A stretch of 33,032 nt of DNA from a virus. The position numbers and the translations under genes are program-made. Below the pieces are notes generated by a model that saw only the letters and a program-made list of their open reading frames with translations, had not been told where the DNA came from and did no database searches. This document shows, piece by piece, positions 21,693-28,381 of the stretch. The stretch spans positions 1 to 33,032 of IMG/VR virus record IMGVR_UViG_3300017726_000035. One strand, written 5' to 3'. Numbering within the stretch: position 1 is the stretch's first letter; each line of letters opens with the position of its first letter.

Positions 21693-22022
21693 TGTAATTA
21701 ATTTTACAAGAGTTCTTAAACGTATTTAAAATCTAAAACAGCAAGGTAAAATTTGTTAATTTTGTGTAGTAGAGTTATATAGAAATATATAACAAGGAAA
21801 GAATCAAGATTGGAATAATAGTAAAGCTAACTATTAACGACCTTTAGTACAGGTCAGTCAGTACCAACGCGACACAAGAATAATAAAAAATCCTATTAGT
21901 CTGGGGATGCTAATTTCAAAATGCTAAAAGTCCCTAGTCATTTTAAACCACTTCCAAATAGTCAGTTGGCAAAAGACGTTACCTCGCCAGGGTATCTACT
22001 GCAGAACGGAAGTGGTTTTTTT
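21693..22022 (+). ncRNA. Putative structured noncoding RNA, about 330 nt
   Basis: A promoter at 21638-21689 and an intrinsic terminator at the other end frame a 330-base stretch with little coding signal. Helices by eye, in order: 21693-21697/21704-21708; 21716-21720/21725-21729; 21748-21753/21758-21763; an 8-bp GAAA-tetraloop hairpin 21774-21781/21786-21793; 21816-21822/21830-21836; 21839-21843/21851-21855; 21901-21907/21931-21937; and an 11-bp closing helix 21945-21955/22008-22018 around an inner stem 21967-21970/21986-21989. The 3' half is less AT-rich than the genome. CTATTA occurs at 21831-21836 and 21893-21898, and both can pair with 21816-21821, so alternative folds are possible. I recognise no known RNA class. 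Its place after terL invites a packaging-RNA idea, but regulation is equally open. Confidence 0.65.
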
Positions 22023-22023
22023 T
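21945..22023 (+). terminator. Terminator formed by the 3' domain of the ncRNA
   Basis: AAACCACTTCC (21945-21955) pairs perfectly with GGAAGTGGTTT (22008-22018), followed by a run of T to 22023. The loop is 52 bases and itself folds, so the terminator stem is the closing helix of an RNA domain rather than a simple hairpin. Confidence 0.78.
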
Positions 22024-22024
22024 A

Positions 22025-22057
22025 TAGCCACCCTTAACCCACCCTATAGCCACCCTC
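22025..22057 (+). repeat. Tandem 11-bp repeats (TAGCCACCCTA type), right array
   Basis: Three head-to-tail 11-mers: TAGCCACCCTT (22025-22035), AACCCACCCTA (22036-22046), TAGCCACCCTC (22047-22057). They are followed by TAGC, an A/G-only tract (22066-22090, broken by two T) and the promoter at 22151. The same module with two copies is at 10077. A helical-turn period suggests cooperative protein binding, either operator or replication iterons. Confidence 0.7.
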
Positions 22058-22130
22058 TAGCATTAAGATAAGATAAGAAAAGAAAAGAAGATATGGCAGA
22101 GCTAGATGGCTCATAAAATGTAAGTATTAT

Positions 22131-22181
22131 AAAAAAAGTTTGGTTGGGATTTGGTTCGTATTGTATTTATATTTATACTTG
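22131..22181 (+). promoter_or_regulatory. Promoter of the 22207 gene, twin of the early promoter
   Basis: TTG (22151-22153) and TATACTTG (22174-22181) are 20 bp apart. The upstream 24 bases match the ncRNA promoter (21638-21661) with one mismatch. The GATTTGGTTCGTATT stretch at 22148-22162 matches the early promoter at 10144-10158. It therefore combines parts of both. The leader to ATG 22207 is A-rich (AAAAAAACAAACAAA). Confidence 0.7.
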
Positions 22182-22206
22182 TATAGAAATTAAAAAAACA
22201 AACAAA

Positions 22207-22422
22207 ATGAAAAATTTTAACAACATTAATAAAGTCTTAAATAATCAAATTCAGAATAGAATTTCATTACAGAAAAAAATTGCAAATCATTTAGGTTTGC
22301 CTTACAGTATTGTAAATAGGTCAGTAATAATAAATTACAGACATAGCAATCACTTTGTAAATATTATCATTAATAATGATTGGAATAACAAAGTAAATTT
22401 TAATTTGAATTTACTTAAATAA
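22207..22422 (+). CDS. Unknown small Asn-rich protein, 71 aa
   Basis: ATG at 22207 follows the promoter and the shared leader AAAAAACAAACAAA; upstream in-frame starts overlap the promoter and are rejected. The protein is rich in Asn, Lys and Ile. The middle (ISLQKKIANHLGLPYSIVNR) resembles a short helix-turn-helix, followed by a beta stretch and a polar end. DNA binding is possible but uncertain. It is the first of two small genes closed by the terminator at 22632. Confidence 0.6.
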   Translation: MKNFNNINKVLNNQIQNRISLQKKIANHLGLPYSIVNRSVIINYRHSNHFVNIIINNDWNNKVNFNLNLLK

Positions 22423-22433
22423 AAACAAACAAA

Positions 22434-22583
22434 ATGAAAATAGCATTATCAGTATTAAAAGAACTTTCAGAGCAAAAAAATATTTCTCAATCATTGTTTT
22501 CTAAACATCCAATTGATATACAAGAAATAGAAGAGGTATTATATTATGCAAAAAAAATAAGCAAAGAGATTAAAAATAATTAA
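22434..22583 (+). CDS. Unknown small helical protein, 49 aa
   Basis: It has the same leader (AAAAACAAACAAA) as the genes at 22207 and 611, which supports the start. The protein is two helices joined by HPID: residues 2-20 (IALSVLKELSEQKNISQS) and 28-48. It has no cysteine and no membrane segment. A regulator or small inhibitor is possible. It is the last gene before an intrinsic terminator. Confidence 0.55.
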   Translation: MKIALSVLKELSEQKNISQSLFSKHPIDIQEIEEVLYYAKKISKEIKNN

Positions 22584-22631
22584 AATACCAAGAGGCAGCC
22601 GATTTATTAGCGTAAGTCCTCAAATAATTAG

Positions 22632-22660
22632 AAGCTACTGTAACAAGTAGCTTTTTTTTT
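22632..22660 (+). terminator. Intrinsic terminator before the tail operon
   Basis: AAGCTACT (22632-22639) pairs with AGTAGCTT (22646-22653) over a 6-base loop and runs into nine T (22652-22660). It ends the two-gene small transcript. A TAGATTTG (22662-22669) directly behind it fits the TAnnTTTG box but has no well-placed TTG. Between the last gene and this stem, 22592-22595 and 22618-22621 (GAGG/CCTC) may pair. I see nothing else in 22584-22706. Confidence 0.85.
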
Positions 22661-22706
22661 CTAGATTTGTATATAACGATTCACTAATTAATCCGTTTAT
22701 ATAATA

Positions 22707-23378
22707 ATGAAGTTAAGCATTACAATTCCAGAAAACTTAAATGATGTCAGTCTAGGACAGTATCAAAAATGGTTAAAGATTGCCAAAGATAAAGAACAAG
22801 ACCATTTCCTGCAGAAAAAAATGATTGAGATATTTTGTAATGTTCCTTTAAAACAAGTATTGCAAATCAAAGCAAATGATATAAAAAACATTTGTTTAGA
22901 AATATCTAAGTTGTTTACTAAAGAACCTAGATTCATTGATAGGTTTAATCTTAATGGAAAAGAGTTTGGATTTGTACCTAGTCTTGATGAAATGACTTTC
23001 GGTGAATACGTTGATTTAGATACTTATTTGAATGACTGGGATTTGATGCATAAAGCAATGGGAGTATTATTCAGACCAATAACATATAAAAAGAAGAAAC
23101 AGTATTTGATAGAGGATTATGAAAGAGCTGATAAATACGATATGAAAGATATGACTCTGGATGTTGTATTTGGTGCGACTGTTTTTTTTTACAATTTAAA
23201 GAACGAATTACAGAAAGTTATTCTGAGCTATTTGGCGATACAGAAGGAGATAGAATTGCCACAGCATCTTCGGGATTCTCTGCTAAATGGGGCTGGTATC
23301 AATCAATATACGGACTGGCAAACGGAGACATCCTTAAATATGATGAGATTACAAAACAAAACATCCACAAGTGTTTGA
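22707..23378 (+). CDS. Tail assembly chaperone-like protein, zero-frame product, 223 aa
   Basis: The sequence fits a tail-chaperone-type protein of Bacteroidota phages: LNDVSLGQYQKWLKIA at the start, FGFVPSLDEMTFGEYVDLDT, then WDLMHKAMGVLFRPITYK and MTLDVVFGATVFFYN. Its place before tail-completion and tape-measure genes matches the lambda G/GT site. The zero frame passes through nine T at 23182-23190 and stops at 23376-23378. From the same T-run the -1 frame is open and gives a second product (see 22707-23443). The zero-frame tail (NGAGINQYTDWQTETSLN) looks like a natural C-terminus of this family, so both products may be made. Confidence 0.72.
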   Translation: MKLSITIPENLNDVSLGQYQKWLKIAKDKEQDHFLQKKMIEIFCNVPLKQVLQIKANDIKNICLEISKLFTKEPRFIDRFNLNGKEFGFVPSLDEMTFGEYVDLDTYLNDWDLMHKAMGVLFRPITYKKKKQYLIEDYERADKYDMKDMTLDVVFGATVFFYNLKNELQKVILSYLAIQKEIELPQHLRDSLLNGAGINQYTDWQTETSLNMMRLQNKTSTSV

Positions 23379-23443
23379 CATTTTTATCATTTGAAAAAGA
23401 CAAGTATAAACTAGAAACGCAAATGCTTAAAAGCAAAAGATGA
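22707..23443 (+). CDS. Predicted -1 frameshift fusion of the tail chaperone (G-GT-like), 245 aa
   Basis: Join of 22707-23189 in frame 0 with 23189-23443 in frame -1, giving 161 + 84 residues. After the T-run the -1 frame has no stop for 84 codons and encodes KWGWYQSIYGLANGDILKYD followed by EITKQNIHKCLTFLSFEKDK. I recall this as a conserved C-terminal segment in Bacteroidota phage tail proteins. Its TGA (23441-23443) overlaps the next ATG (23440) as ATGA, as at most junctions here, while the zero-frame stop leaves a 61-base gap. This fits a lambda-type G-GT pair. A one-base indel in the homopolymer is the alternative. Confidence 0.62.
23181..23191 (+). other. Putative -1 ribosomal slippery site (G plus nine T)
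   Basis: In zero frame the codons are GTT TTT TTT TAC; the heptamer T TTT TTT meets the X XXY YYZ rule. After slipping by one base the next codon is TTA (23189-23191). Homopolymer T runs also slip in transcription. I do not see a strong hairpin directly behind it. Confidence 0.6.
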
Positions 23444-23706
23444 CAAAAGAAGAAATATTAAATGAATTAACCGACAGGGATTTGTTAAATCCTAATATGG
23501 AGATAATTCTAGTGGATGGTTTTGAAGAAGCATTTTTAGGAATAACAGTAGAAAAATATCCAGTTGCAATATATGACTATTGGATATGTCTTGATATTTT
23601 AGTTCAGAAAGAGAATCTAAACTTTGATTATGCTATTGATAGTCTTGACGAGTTTATTGCTCAGGATTTAGGAAAACACACACCAATATATATGAAACCA
23701 GTATGA
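23440..23706 (+). CDS. Small tail-region protein, 88 aa
   Basis: The start overlaps the TGA of the frameshifted chaperone product and the stop overlaps the next start (ATGA). The sequence VDGFEEAFLGITVEKYPVAI followed by YDYWICLDIL, then HTPIYMKPV, is one I recall from many phages (acidic, ~90 aa), often annotated as hypothetical and not limited to tail regions. There is no membrane segment. The function is unknown. The double coupling makes it a firm gene. Confidence 0.72.
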   Translation: MTKEEILNELTDRDLLNPNMEIILVDGFEEAFLGITVEKYPVAIYDYWICLDILVQKENLNFDYAIDSLDEFIAQDLGKHTPIYMKPV

Positions 23707-24158
23707 ACAGTTTTTACAACATAACAGATAAAATTAAACAAGTAGTATCAGCAGAGCCATTTAATAATGAAATGACTTTTGGAGATATATCAGATATTGA
23801 CCTAAAAAAACAAAGTTTATTTCCATTGGCTCATTTAACTGTAAATAATGCAACAATAAATGACAACTTTGTAAATCTTAATATGACTATCTTTTTTATG
23901 GATATAGTCGATAGTAGTAATGAGCAGACAAGAGATTACTTTACTGGAAATGACAATCTCCATGATATATTAAATACTCAATTGGCTCTAGCTACTAGGA
24001 TGATGAGGGTGTTACAAAAGAGCAATTTATACACTGACAAATTTGAATTAATTAATCCAGCTACTTGCGAACCATTCACAGAAAGATTTGACAACACTCT
24101 AGCAGGATGGGCGGTTACGTTTGATGTAGGTACTAAAGACGAAATGACTTTTTGCTAA
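23703..24158 (+). CDS. Tail completion/terminator-like protein, 151 aa
   Basis: The protein begins NITDKIKQVVSAEPFNNEMT followed by FGDISDIDL, has the core FMDIVDSSNE and FTGNDNLHDILNTQL, and ends PATCEPFTERFDN, then AGWAVTFDV. This matches a family typical of Bacteroidota siphovirus tail regions, where it lies before the gp10-like protein and the tape measure. By position it corresponds to tail-terminator proteins of the lambda gpU type. The fold is inferred, not seen directly. It overlaps both neighbours (ATGA at the start, TAATG at the end). Confidence 0.65.
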   Translation: MNSFYNITDKIKQVVSAEPFNNEMTFGDISDIDLKKQSLFPLAHLTVNNATINDNFVNLNMTIFFMDIVDSSNEQTRDYFTGNDNLHDILNTQLALATRMMRVLQKSNLYTDKFELINPATCEPFTERFDNTLAGWAVTFDVGTKDEMTFC

Positions 24159-24637
24159 TGAGTGAGTTTAGAAAGGCATTAGAGAAATACGCTAAGTATG
24201 TTATTCAACAGTCAAGAAGTAATTTGACTAAAAAGAAAAACAATGCATCTAAGCAATTATATAATAGTCTAGAATATAAAATAACAGGCGACAGAGTAAA
24301 GTTTATTAGTGAAGATTATGGAGAGTTTGTTGATAGAGGAGTTAAAGGTTCTAAATCAACTTATCCTGAAAGCTCTGCCAGTCCATTTAGATATACCACT
24401 AAACAACCACCAAGTTCAGTATTTGATAAGTGGAGTATAAGAAAAGGTATTGCACCAAGAGATAGTAAAGGAAGATTTATTAATAGACAATCACTTAATT
24501 TTTTAATTGCTAGAAGTATCAAGAACAAAGGAATTAGAGCAACATTATTTTTTACTAAGCCATTTGAAAGAGGTTTAGATTTATACGGAGACGAAATAGT
24601 TGCAGGATATTTAGAAGATAAATTAAATTTACAATGA
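24158..24637 (+). CDS. HK97 gp10-like neck/tail-completion protein, 159 aa
   Basis: ATG at 24158 is chosen over an in-frame TTG at 24152; it overlaps the upstream TAA. The core VKFISEDYGEFVDRGVKG is the typical gp10 motif (Y-G-x-F-V-D-x-G-V-x-G). It is preceded by a basic helix and followed by a Ser/Pro-rich loop and IARSIKNKGIRATLFFTKPF, also usual in the family. Such proteins act at the neck when tails join heads. The stop overlaps the next start (ATGA). Confidence 0.72.
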   Translation: MSEFRKALEKYAKYVIQQSRSNLTKKKNNASKQLYNSLEYKITGDRVKFISEDYGEFVDRGVKGSKSTYPESSASPFRYTTKQPPSSVFDKWSIRKGIAPRDSKGRFINRQSLNFLIARSIKNKGIRATLFFTKPFERGLDLYGDEIVAGYLEDKLNLQ

Positions 24638-25779
24638 GTACAATAATAAGAACAAGAAGTCCTTTCTTTATAAGGACACCACAAGAGACTAGTAGTCTTT
24701 TAAACTACTTTCAAATTAATATACAATTACATGGAGGACAAAGTGGTTCAAGCGAAATATGTGATGATTTATATGCCGCTTATCAATTACAGAAAACACC
24801 ATTAGGAAGTGAAACATCTGTTTCATTTGATATTAGCGAAATAGTAAATGATAATATTCAACAAATATTTACAGGAACTTATTCTGACTCATCTGTGAAA
24901 AGTTCTATCTGGGTAGTTGTTCAAACCTCAGCAAGACAAATTGATGGTAGTATAATTGGCTCAGTAACTTCAAATACTTATTTAGCTCAAGAAGGATATA
25001 ATAAATTTAAAGAGGGCGTAAACTATACAGTAGAACCTATTGCAATGATGACAGGAACATATTTTGAATATCATAAAGGAAGTCCACTTACGATACCAAT
25101 AAATTCCGAGAGAGTTAGTCAGGTTCAATATATAAGTGCTAATGGCATTACAGTTGGAACGCAAAATTTTACTGATAATGGACATCAGAATCAAAAAATA
25201 GAATATTCTCAATTTACTGCTACAGATGTTAAAGATGTTGCAAGAGTTAAAATAACTTATGACACAACAAATTTTACAACTATTTATACAACAGAAATTG
25301 AAGAATGCAAATATCCAGTTAATAAAATAACATTTGTAAATAGATGGGGAGCAATGCAAGATTTATTCTTTTTTAAGAAATCAACAGAAAGTTTAGATGC
25401 TACTAGAGAGAACTTTAATTCAAGTATATTTAAAGCAAGAAGTGTTCAGTTAGAGCCTGGCGAAGAGCCTGGAGACGATTGTGATGAAACTATTACTTAC
25501 AACACTTATTCAACAACAGCACACTCAAAGAAAACATTTAATGCTAATGCTACAGAATCTATTCTGCTAAACAGTGGATTTGTTAATGAATTAATGAATC
25601 CATTTTTTGAGGAGTTAATGGTTAGTGAATACATTTGGCTAACTGATTCTAGTGCTAATATTTATCCAGTTAATTTAAAAGAAAGCTCATTTGCTAAAAA
25701 GACAGGATTAAACGATAGATTAATAAACTATACAATGAGTTTTGAAAAATCATTCCATTTAATAAATAATATTAGATAA
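24634..25779 (+). CDS. Tail structural protein, 381 aa
   Basis: Beta-rich with a start (TIIRTRSPFFIRTPQETSS) that I recall from large tail proteins of Bacteroidota phages; later FDISEIVNDNIQQ and FVNRWGAMQDLFFFKKSTES. There is no enzymatic motif. It is coupled to the gp10-like gene (ATGA) and its last base overlaps the next start (25779). It is likely a distal-tail or baseplate component, placed as such because it precedes the larger tail protein and the tape measure. The acidic insertion PGEEPGDDCDE at ~270-282 looks like a surface loop. Confidence 0.65.
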   Translation: MSTIIRTRSPFFIRTPQETSSLLNYFQINIQLHGGQSGSSEICDDLYAAYQLQKTPLGSETSVSFDISEIVNDNIQQIFTGTYSDSSVKSSIWVVVQTSARQIDGSIIGSVTSNTYLAQEGYNKFKEGVNYTVEPIAMMTGTYFEYHKGSPLTIPINSERVSQVQYISANGITVGTQNFTDNGHQNQKIEYSQFTATDVKDVARVKITYDTTNFTTIYTTEIEECKYPVNKITFVNRWGAMQDLFFFKKSTESLDATRENFNSSIFKARSVQLEPGEEPGDDCDETITYNTYSTTAHSKKTFNANATESILLNSGFVNELMNPFFEELMVSEYIWLTDSSANIYPVNLKESSFAKKTGLNDRLINYTMSFEKSFHLINNIR

Positions 25780-28238
25780 TGCAAAAAGTAATTCTATACA
25801 TACAACCTAAACTAGTAAATACTGAAACAGAGCAGGACTATGTTAGAGTTGATTTAATGGAAGAAGAATTAATTACTTTGACTCAAGTTATTCAAGATGT
25901 AAAAGATATTGAGAAACTGTTTACAGACTATTCTAGGACTTTTAACCTACCTGCGAGTAAAACCAATAACAAAATATTTAAATACTGGTTTAATCCAGAC
26001 GTAAACCAATTTAACAGCCAAACCTTTAGTAAAGCAAAAATTGAATTAAATCATTTTGAGTTTAAGACTGGTACAATACAATTGAATGAAGTTATAATGA
26101 AACATAACAAACCATCAATGTATAAAGTAACATTCTTTGGACAAACTACAGATTTTGCAAATTCTCTTGCTGAGGATGAATTGACTGACTTGATTTGGTT
26201 AAATAATTTTAGCCATGATTTTACTTTAGAAACTCAATCAGGAACTACTTACCCAAATGTAAAAGATGGTTTAGAAAATGGTTTAAATTTTACTGTGGAT
26301 AGTGTTACTTATAACGATGCTATCATTTATCCTTTAATAGCTCATTCTTTGAGTTATATATACAACTTAAATGCAGACCATCAAAATCCAGTAAATATTT
26401 CTACACACTCATCAAATGACCAAAAAAGAGGAGTTTTGCCAGTAGATTTAAAACCTGCTGTTTCTGTAAAAATGATTTTAAAAGCAATAACAGAAAAATA
26501 TAATATTAATTTTAAATCAGGAGGTTTCTTTGATTCAGACGTATTTAACGATATGTATATGTGGCTACATAGAGAAAAAGGACCAATGGTATTAAGCAAG
26601 AGTAAAAACTTTATTGATGTAAGCAATTTAACTTGTGGAAATATATCTGGAGGAGGTACAAATCCAGACTGTACTCAATTAACTGACCAAACATTTACAC
26701 CACCATCAGGAAGTATTCTAGGAGGTAAAACTAATTTTCAGCAAAGAGGTTGGTTCTCAATAACAACAGGAAACAACGAAAGACGAGGAGTTTTCTTTTA
26801 TAGTGCATATATGTTTATGGCTGATGAAAACCATCAATTTACTGTGAATGTAACTCCCAACGTAAACAATGTTCCATACACAATTGAAATAGTAAGAGAC
26901 AACAACAATGAAGTCTATGCTAGAAGCACAAACAATCTAGGTGCAAGTTCATTGACTATGGAAATATTTACTGACCCAGATTCACCATTTAATCCAACTG
27001 GTAATAAATTAAATAGAGCTGACTTGTATTTTTTAAGAACTGGTGGTTTAAATATATTTGGAACACACCATGAATTTTATGCCAGAATAAGTTGCGAAGA
27101 AGCTATTACTGTAAATATGACTTATGACTTAGTAAGGTCTTGGACAGCTCAAGCACAACAAGGCGGTTCAACTGAAACAGTTAGTGGAAGAATGACAATG
27201 TCAAACAGTATAACGGTAAATACAGAATATATACAAATTACATCACAACTTCCTAAACTAAAAATAAAAGACTTTTTAAATGGTTTATTTAGAAAATACA
27301 ATTTAATTGCCAGACTAAATTTTCAGAATGAGATAATAGTTGAGCCATTAGATAGCTTTTATGATGGTGGACAAACTTTTGATTTAACTGAATATACAGA
27401 TACTGAACAGCATACTGTTGGAGAGGTTATACCATTTAGCGAAGTGGACTTTGAATACTCAGAACCAAAGACAATACTTGCTCAACAATTTGAATTACTT
27501 AATAATAAAAAATACTCAGAATTAAATTTTCTATCTCAAGCCAGTAATAAAAATATATATCAAATTAAACTACCTTTTGAGAGTGTTATTTATGAAAGGT
27601 TATTTGACCAAGGCGATGGAACTGCAACATCAATACAAGTAGGAACATTTTTAAATGAAGATTTAGAACCAGATATAGGAATGCCACTTTTATTTTATGG
27701 CATACATCAAACAACATCCACAACGAATATAAATTTTGTGTATTCTACTAGAGAAGATTTATCACAAGGTAATCACTCAAATTTTAGTTTGAATACATAC
27801 TGGATACCTAGTGCAAACAACGAGTTAGGAACATCAACAACTCCACCAGATTACAATCTAAATTTTGGTAGTGAAATAAATACTTACACTTTGACAGATT
27901 ATGCAGGAGTGAACAATAGTTTATTTGAGAAATATTATAAAAATTATATTTTAAGATTGTTTAACACTAGAACAAGGATATTCAAATTTAAAGCAATACT
28001 ACCTTTAAAAGTATTATTGAATCTAAGTCTAGATGATTTGATTATTGTAGGAACAAGAGCTTTTACAATAAACAAAATGACAACGAAACTACAAAGTGGA
28101 GAAACAAATTTTGAACTGTTAAATGAACCAACAATTATTAGAGTAGGAATTGAATATGATTCTGCATCTTATTGCACAACAGATAGCGACCCTACCCCAT
28201 CAGTTCAACCATCTGGAGGAACATTTAGCGTAATTTAA
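25779..28238 (+). CDS. Large tail/baseplate-hub-like protein, 819 aa
   Basis: The N-terminal part (VRVDLMEEELITLTQVIQDV onward, then DIEKLFTDYSRTFNLPASKT) has the pattern of large minor tail proteins in Bacteroidota siphoviruses, with a 'YSRTFxLPxSxxNxxIF' box. Residues ~290-480 are Thr/Asn/Gly-rich beta, possibly a carbohydrate-binding or Ig-like insertion. Then comes LPKLKIKDFLNGLFRKYNLI, a hub-like segment repeated in this protein family. There is no peptidase motif. It probably builds the tail tip that carries the fibre encoded at 5652. Confidence 0.65.
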   Translation: MQKVILYIQPKLVNTETEQDYVRVDLMEEELITLTQVIQDVKDIEKLFTDYSRTFNLPASKTNNKIFKYWFNPDVNQFNSQTFSKAKIELNHFEFKTGTIQLNEVIMKHNKPSMYKVTFFGQTTDFANSLAEDELTDLIWLNNFSHDFTLETQSGTTYPNVKDGLENGLNFTVDSVTYNDAIIYPLIAHSLSYIYNLNADHQNPVNISTHSSNDQKRGVLPVDLKPAVSVKMILKAITEKYNINFKSGGFFDSDVFNDMYMWLHREKGPMVLSKSKNFIDVSNLTCGNISGGGTNPDCTQLTDQTFTPPSGSILGGKTNFQQRGWFSITTGNNERRGVFFYSAYMFMADENHQFTVNVTPNVNNVPYTIEIVRDNNNEVYARSTNNLGASSLTMEIFTDPDSPFNPTGNKLNRADLYFLRTGGLNIFGTHHEFYARISCEEAITVNMTYDLVRSWTAQAQQGGSTETVSGRMTMSNSITVNTEYIQITSQLPKLKIKDFLNGLFRKYNLIARLNFQNEIIVEPLDSFYDGGQTFDLTEYTDTEQHTVGEVIPFSEVDFEYSEPKTILAQQFELLNNKKYSELNFLSQASNKNIYQIKLPFESVIYERLFDQGDGTATSIQVGTFLNEDLEPDIGMPLLFYGIHQTTSTTNINFVYSTREDLSQGNHSNFSLNTYWIPSANNELGTSTTPPDYNLNFGSEINTYTLTDYAGVNNSLFEKYYKNYILRLFNTRTRIFKFKAILPLKVLLNLSLDDLIIVGTRAFTINKMTTKLQSGETNFELLNEPTIIRVGIEYDSASYCTTDSDPTPSVQPSGGTFSVI

Positions 28239-28243
28239 AAAAT

Positions 28244-28381
28244 ATGAAAACAATATTAGAGGCATTAGAATTTTGTAAGGAGAACAAATTGTATTCTCCA
28301 TATATTAAGATAGCATTAGGTATTAACAAAGTACCATTAACATTTAAAGAGGGGTTTAATCAATTAAGAATGAAGAAATGA
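28244..28381 (+). CDS. Small protein before the tape measure, 45 aa
   Basis: ATG at 28244 follows the large tail gene by five bases, and its TGA (28379-28381) overlaps the tape-measure start (ATGA). The sequence is basic and helical (TILEALEFCKENKLYSPYIK onward, ending RMKK). No family is recognised. It may be a translational lead for the tape-measure gene or a small tail chaperone. Coupling is the main evidence. Confidence 0.5.
   Translation: MKTILEALEFCKENKLYSPYIKIALGINKVPLTFKEGFNQLRMKK

Noticed and set aside
21693-22022. tRNA, tmRNA, group I intron or CRISPR array in the noncoding region
   Set aside because: There is no T-loop GTTCRA-type box or acceptor stem, no split gene, no spaced repeats of 25-40 bp, and no cas genes or reverse transcriptase.
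21921-22037. A 38-codon ATG reading inside the ncRNA region (begins MLKVPSHFKP)
   Set aside because: It starts inside a helix loop, runs through the terminator T-run and ends in the 11-bp repeats, with no leader signal. Structure explains the segment better. Conservation in relatives could overturn this.
24982-25359. Minus-strand open reading of 125 codons opposite the tail gene
   Set aside because: Cys/Ile/Phe-rich translation is what the complement of an AT-rich gene gives; no promoter or family pattern.
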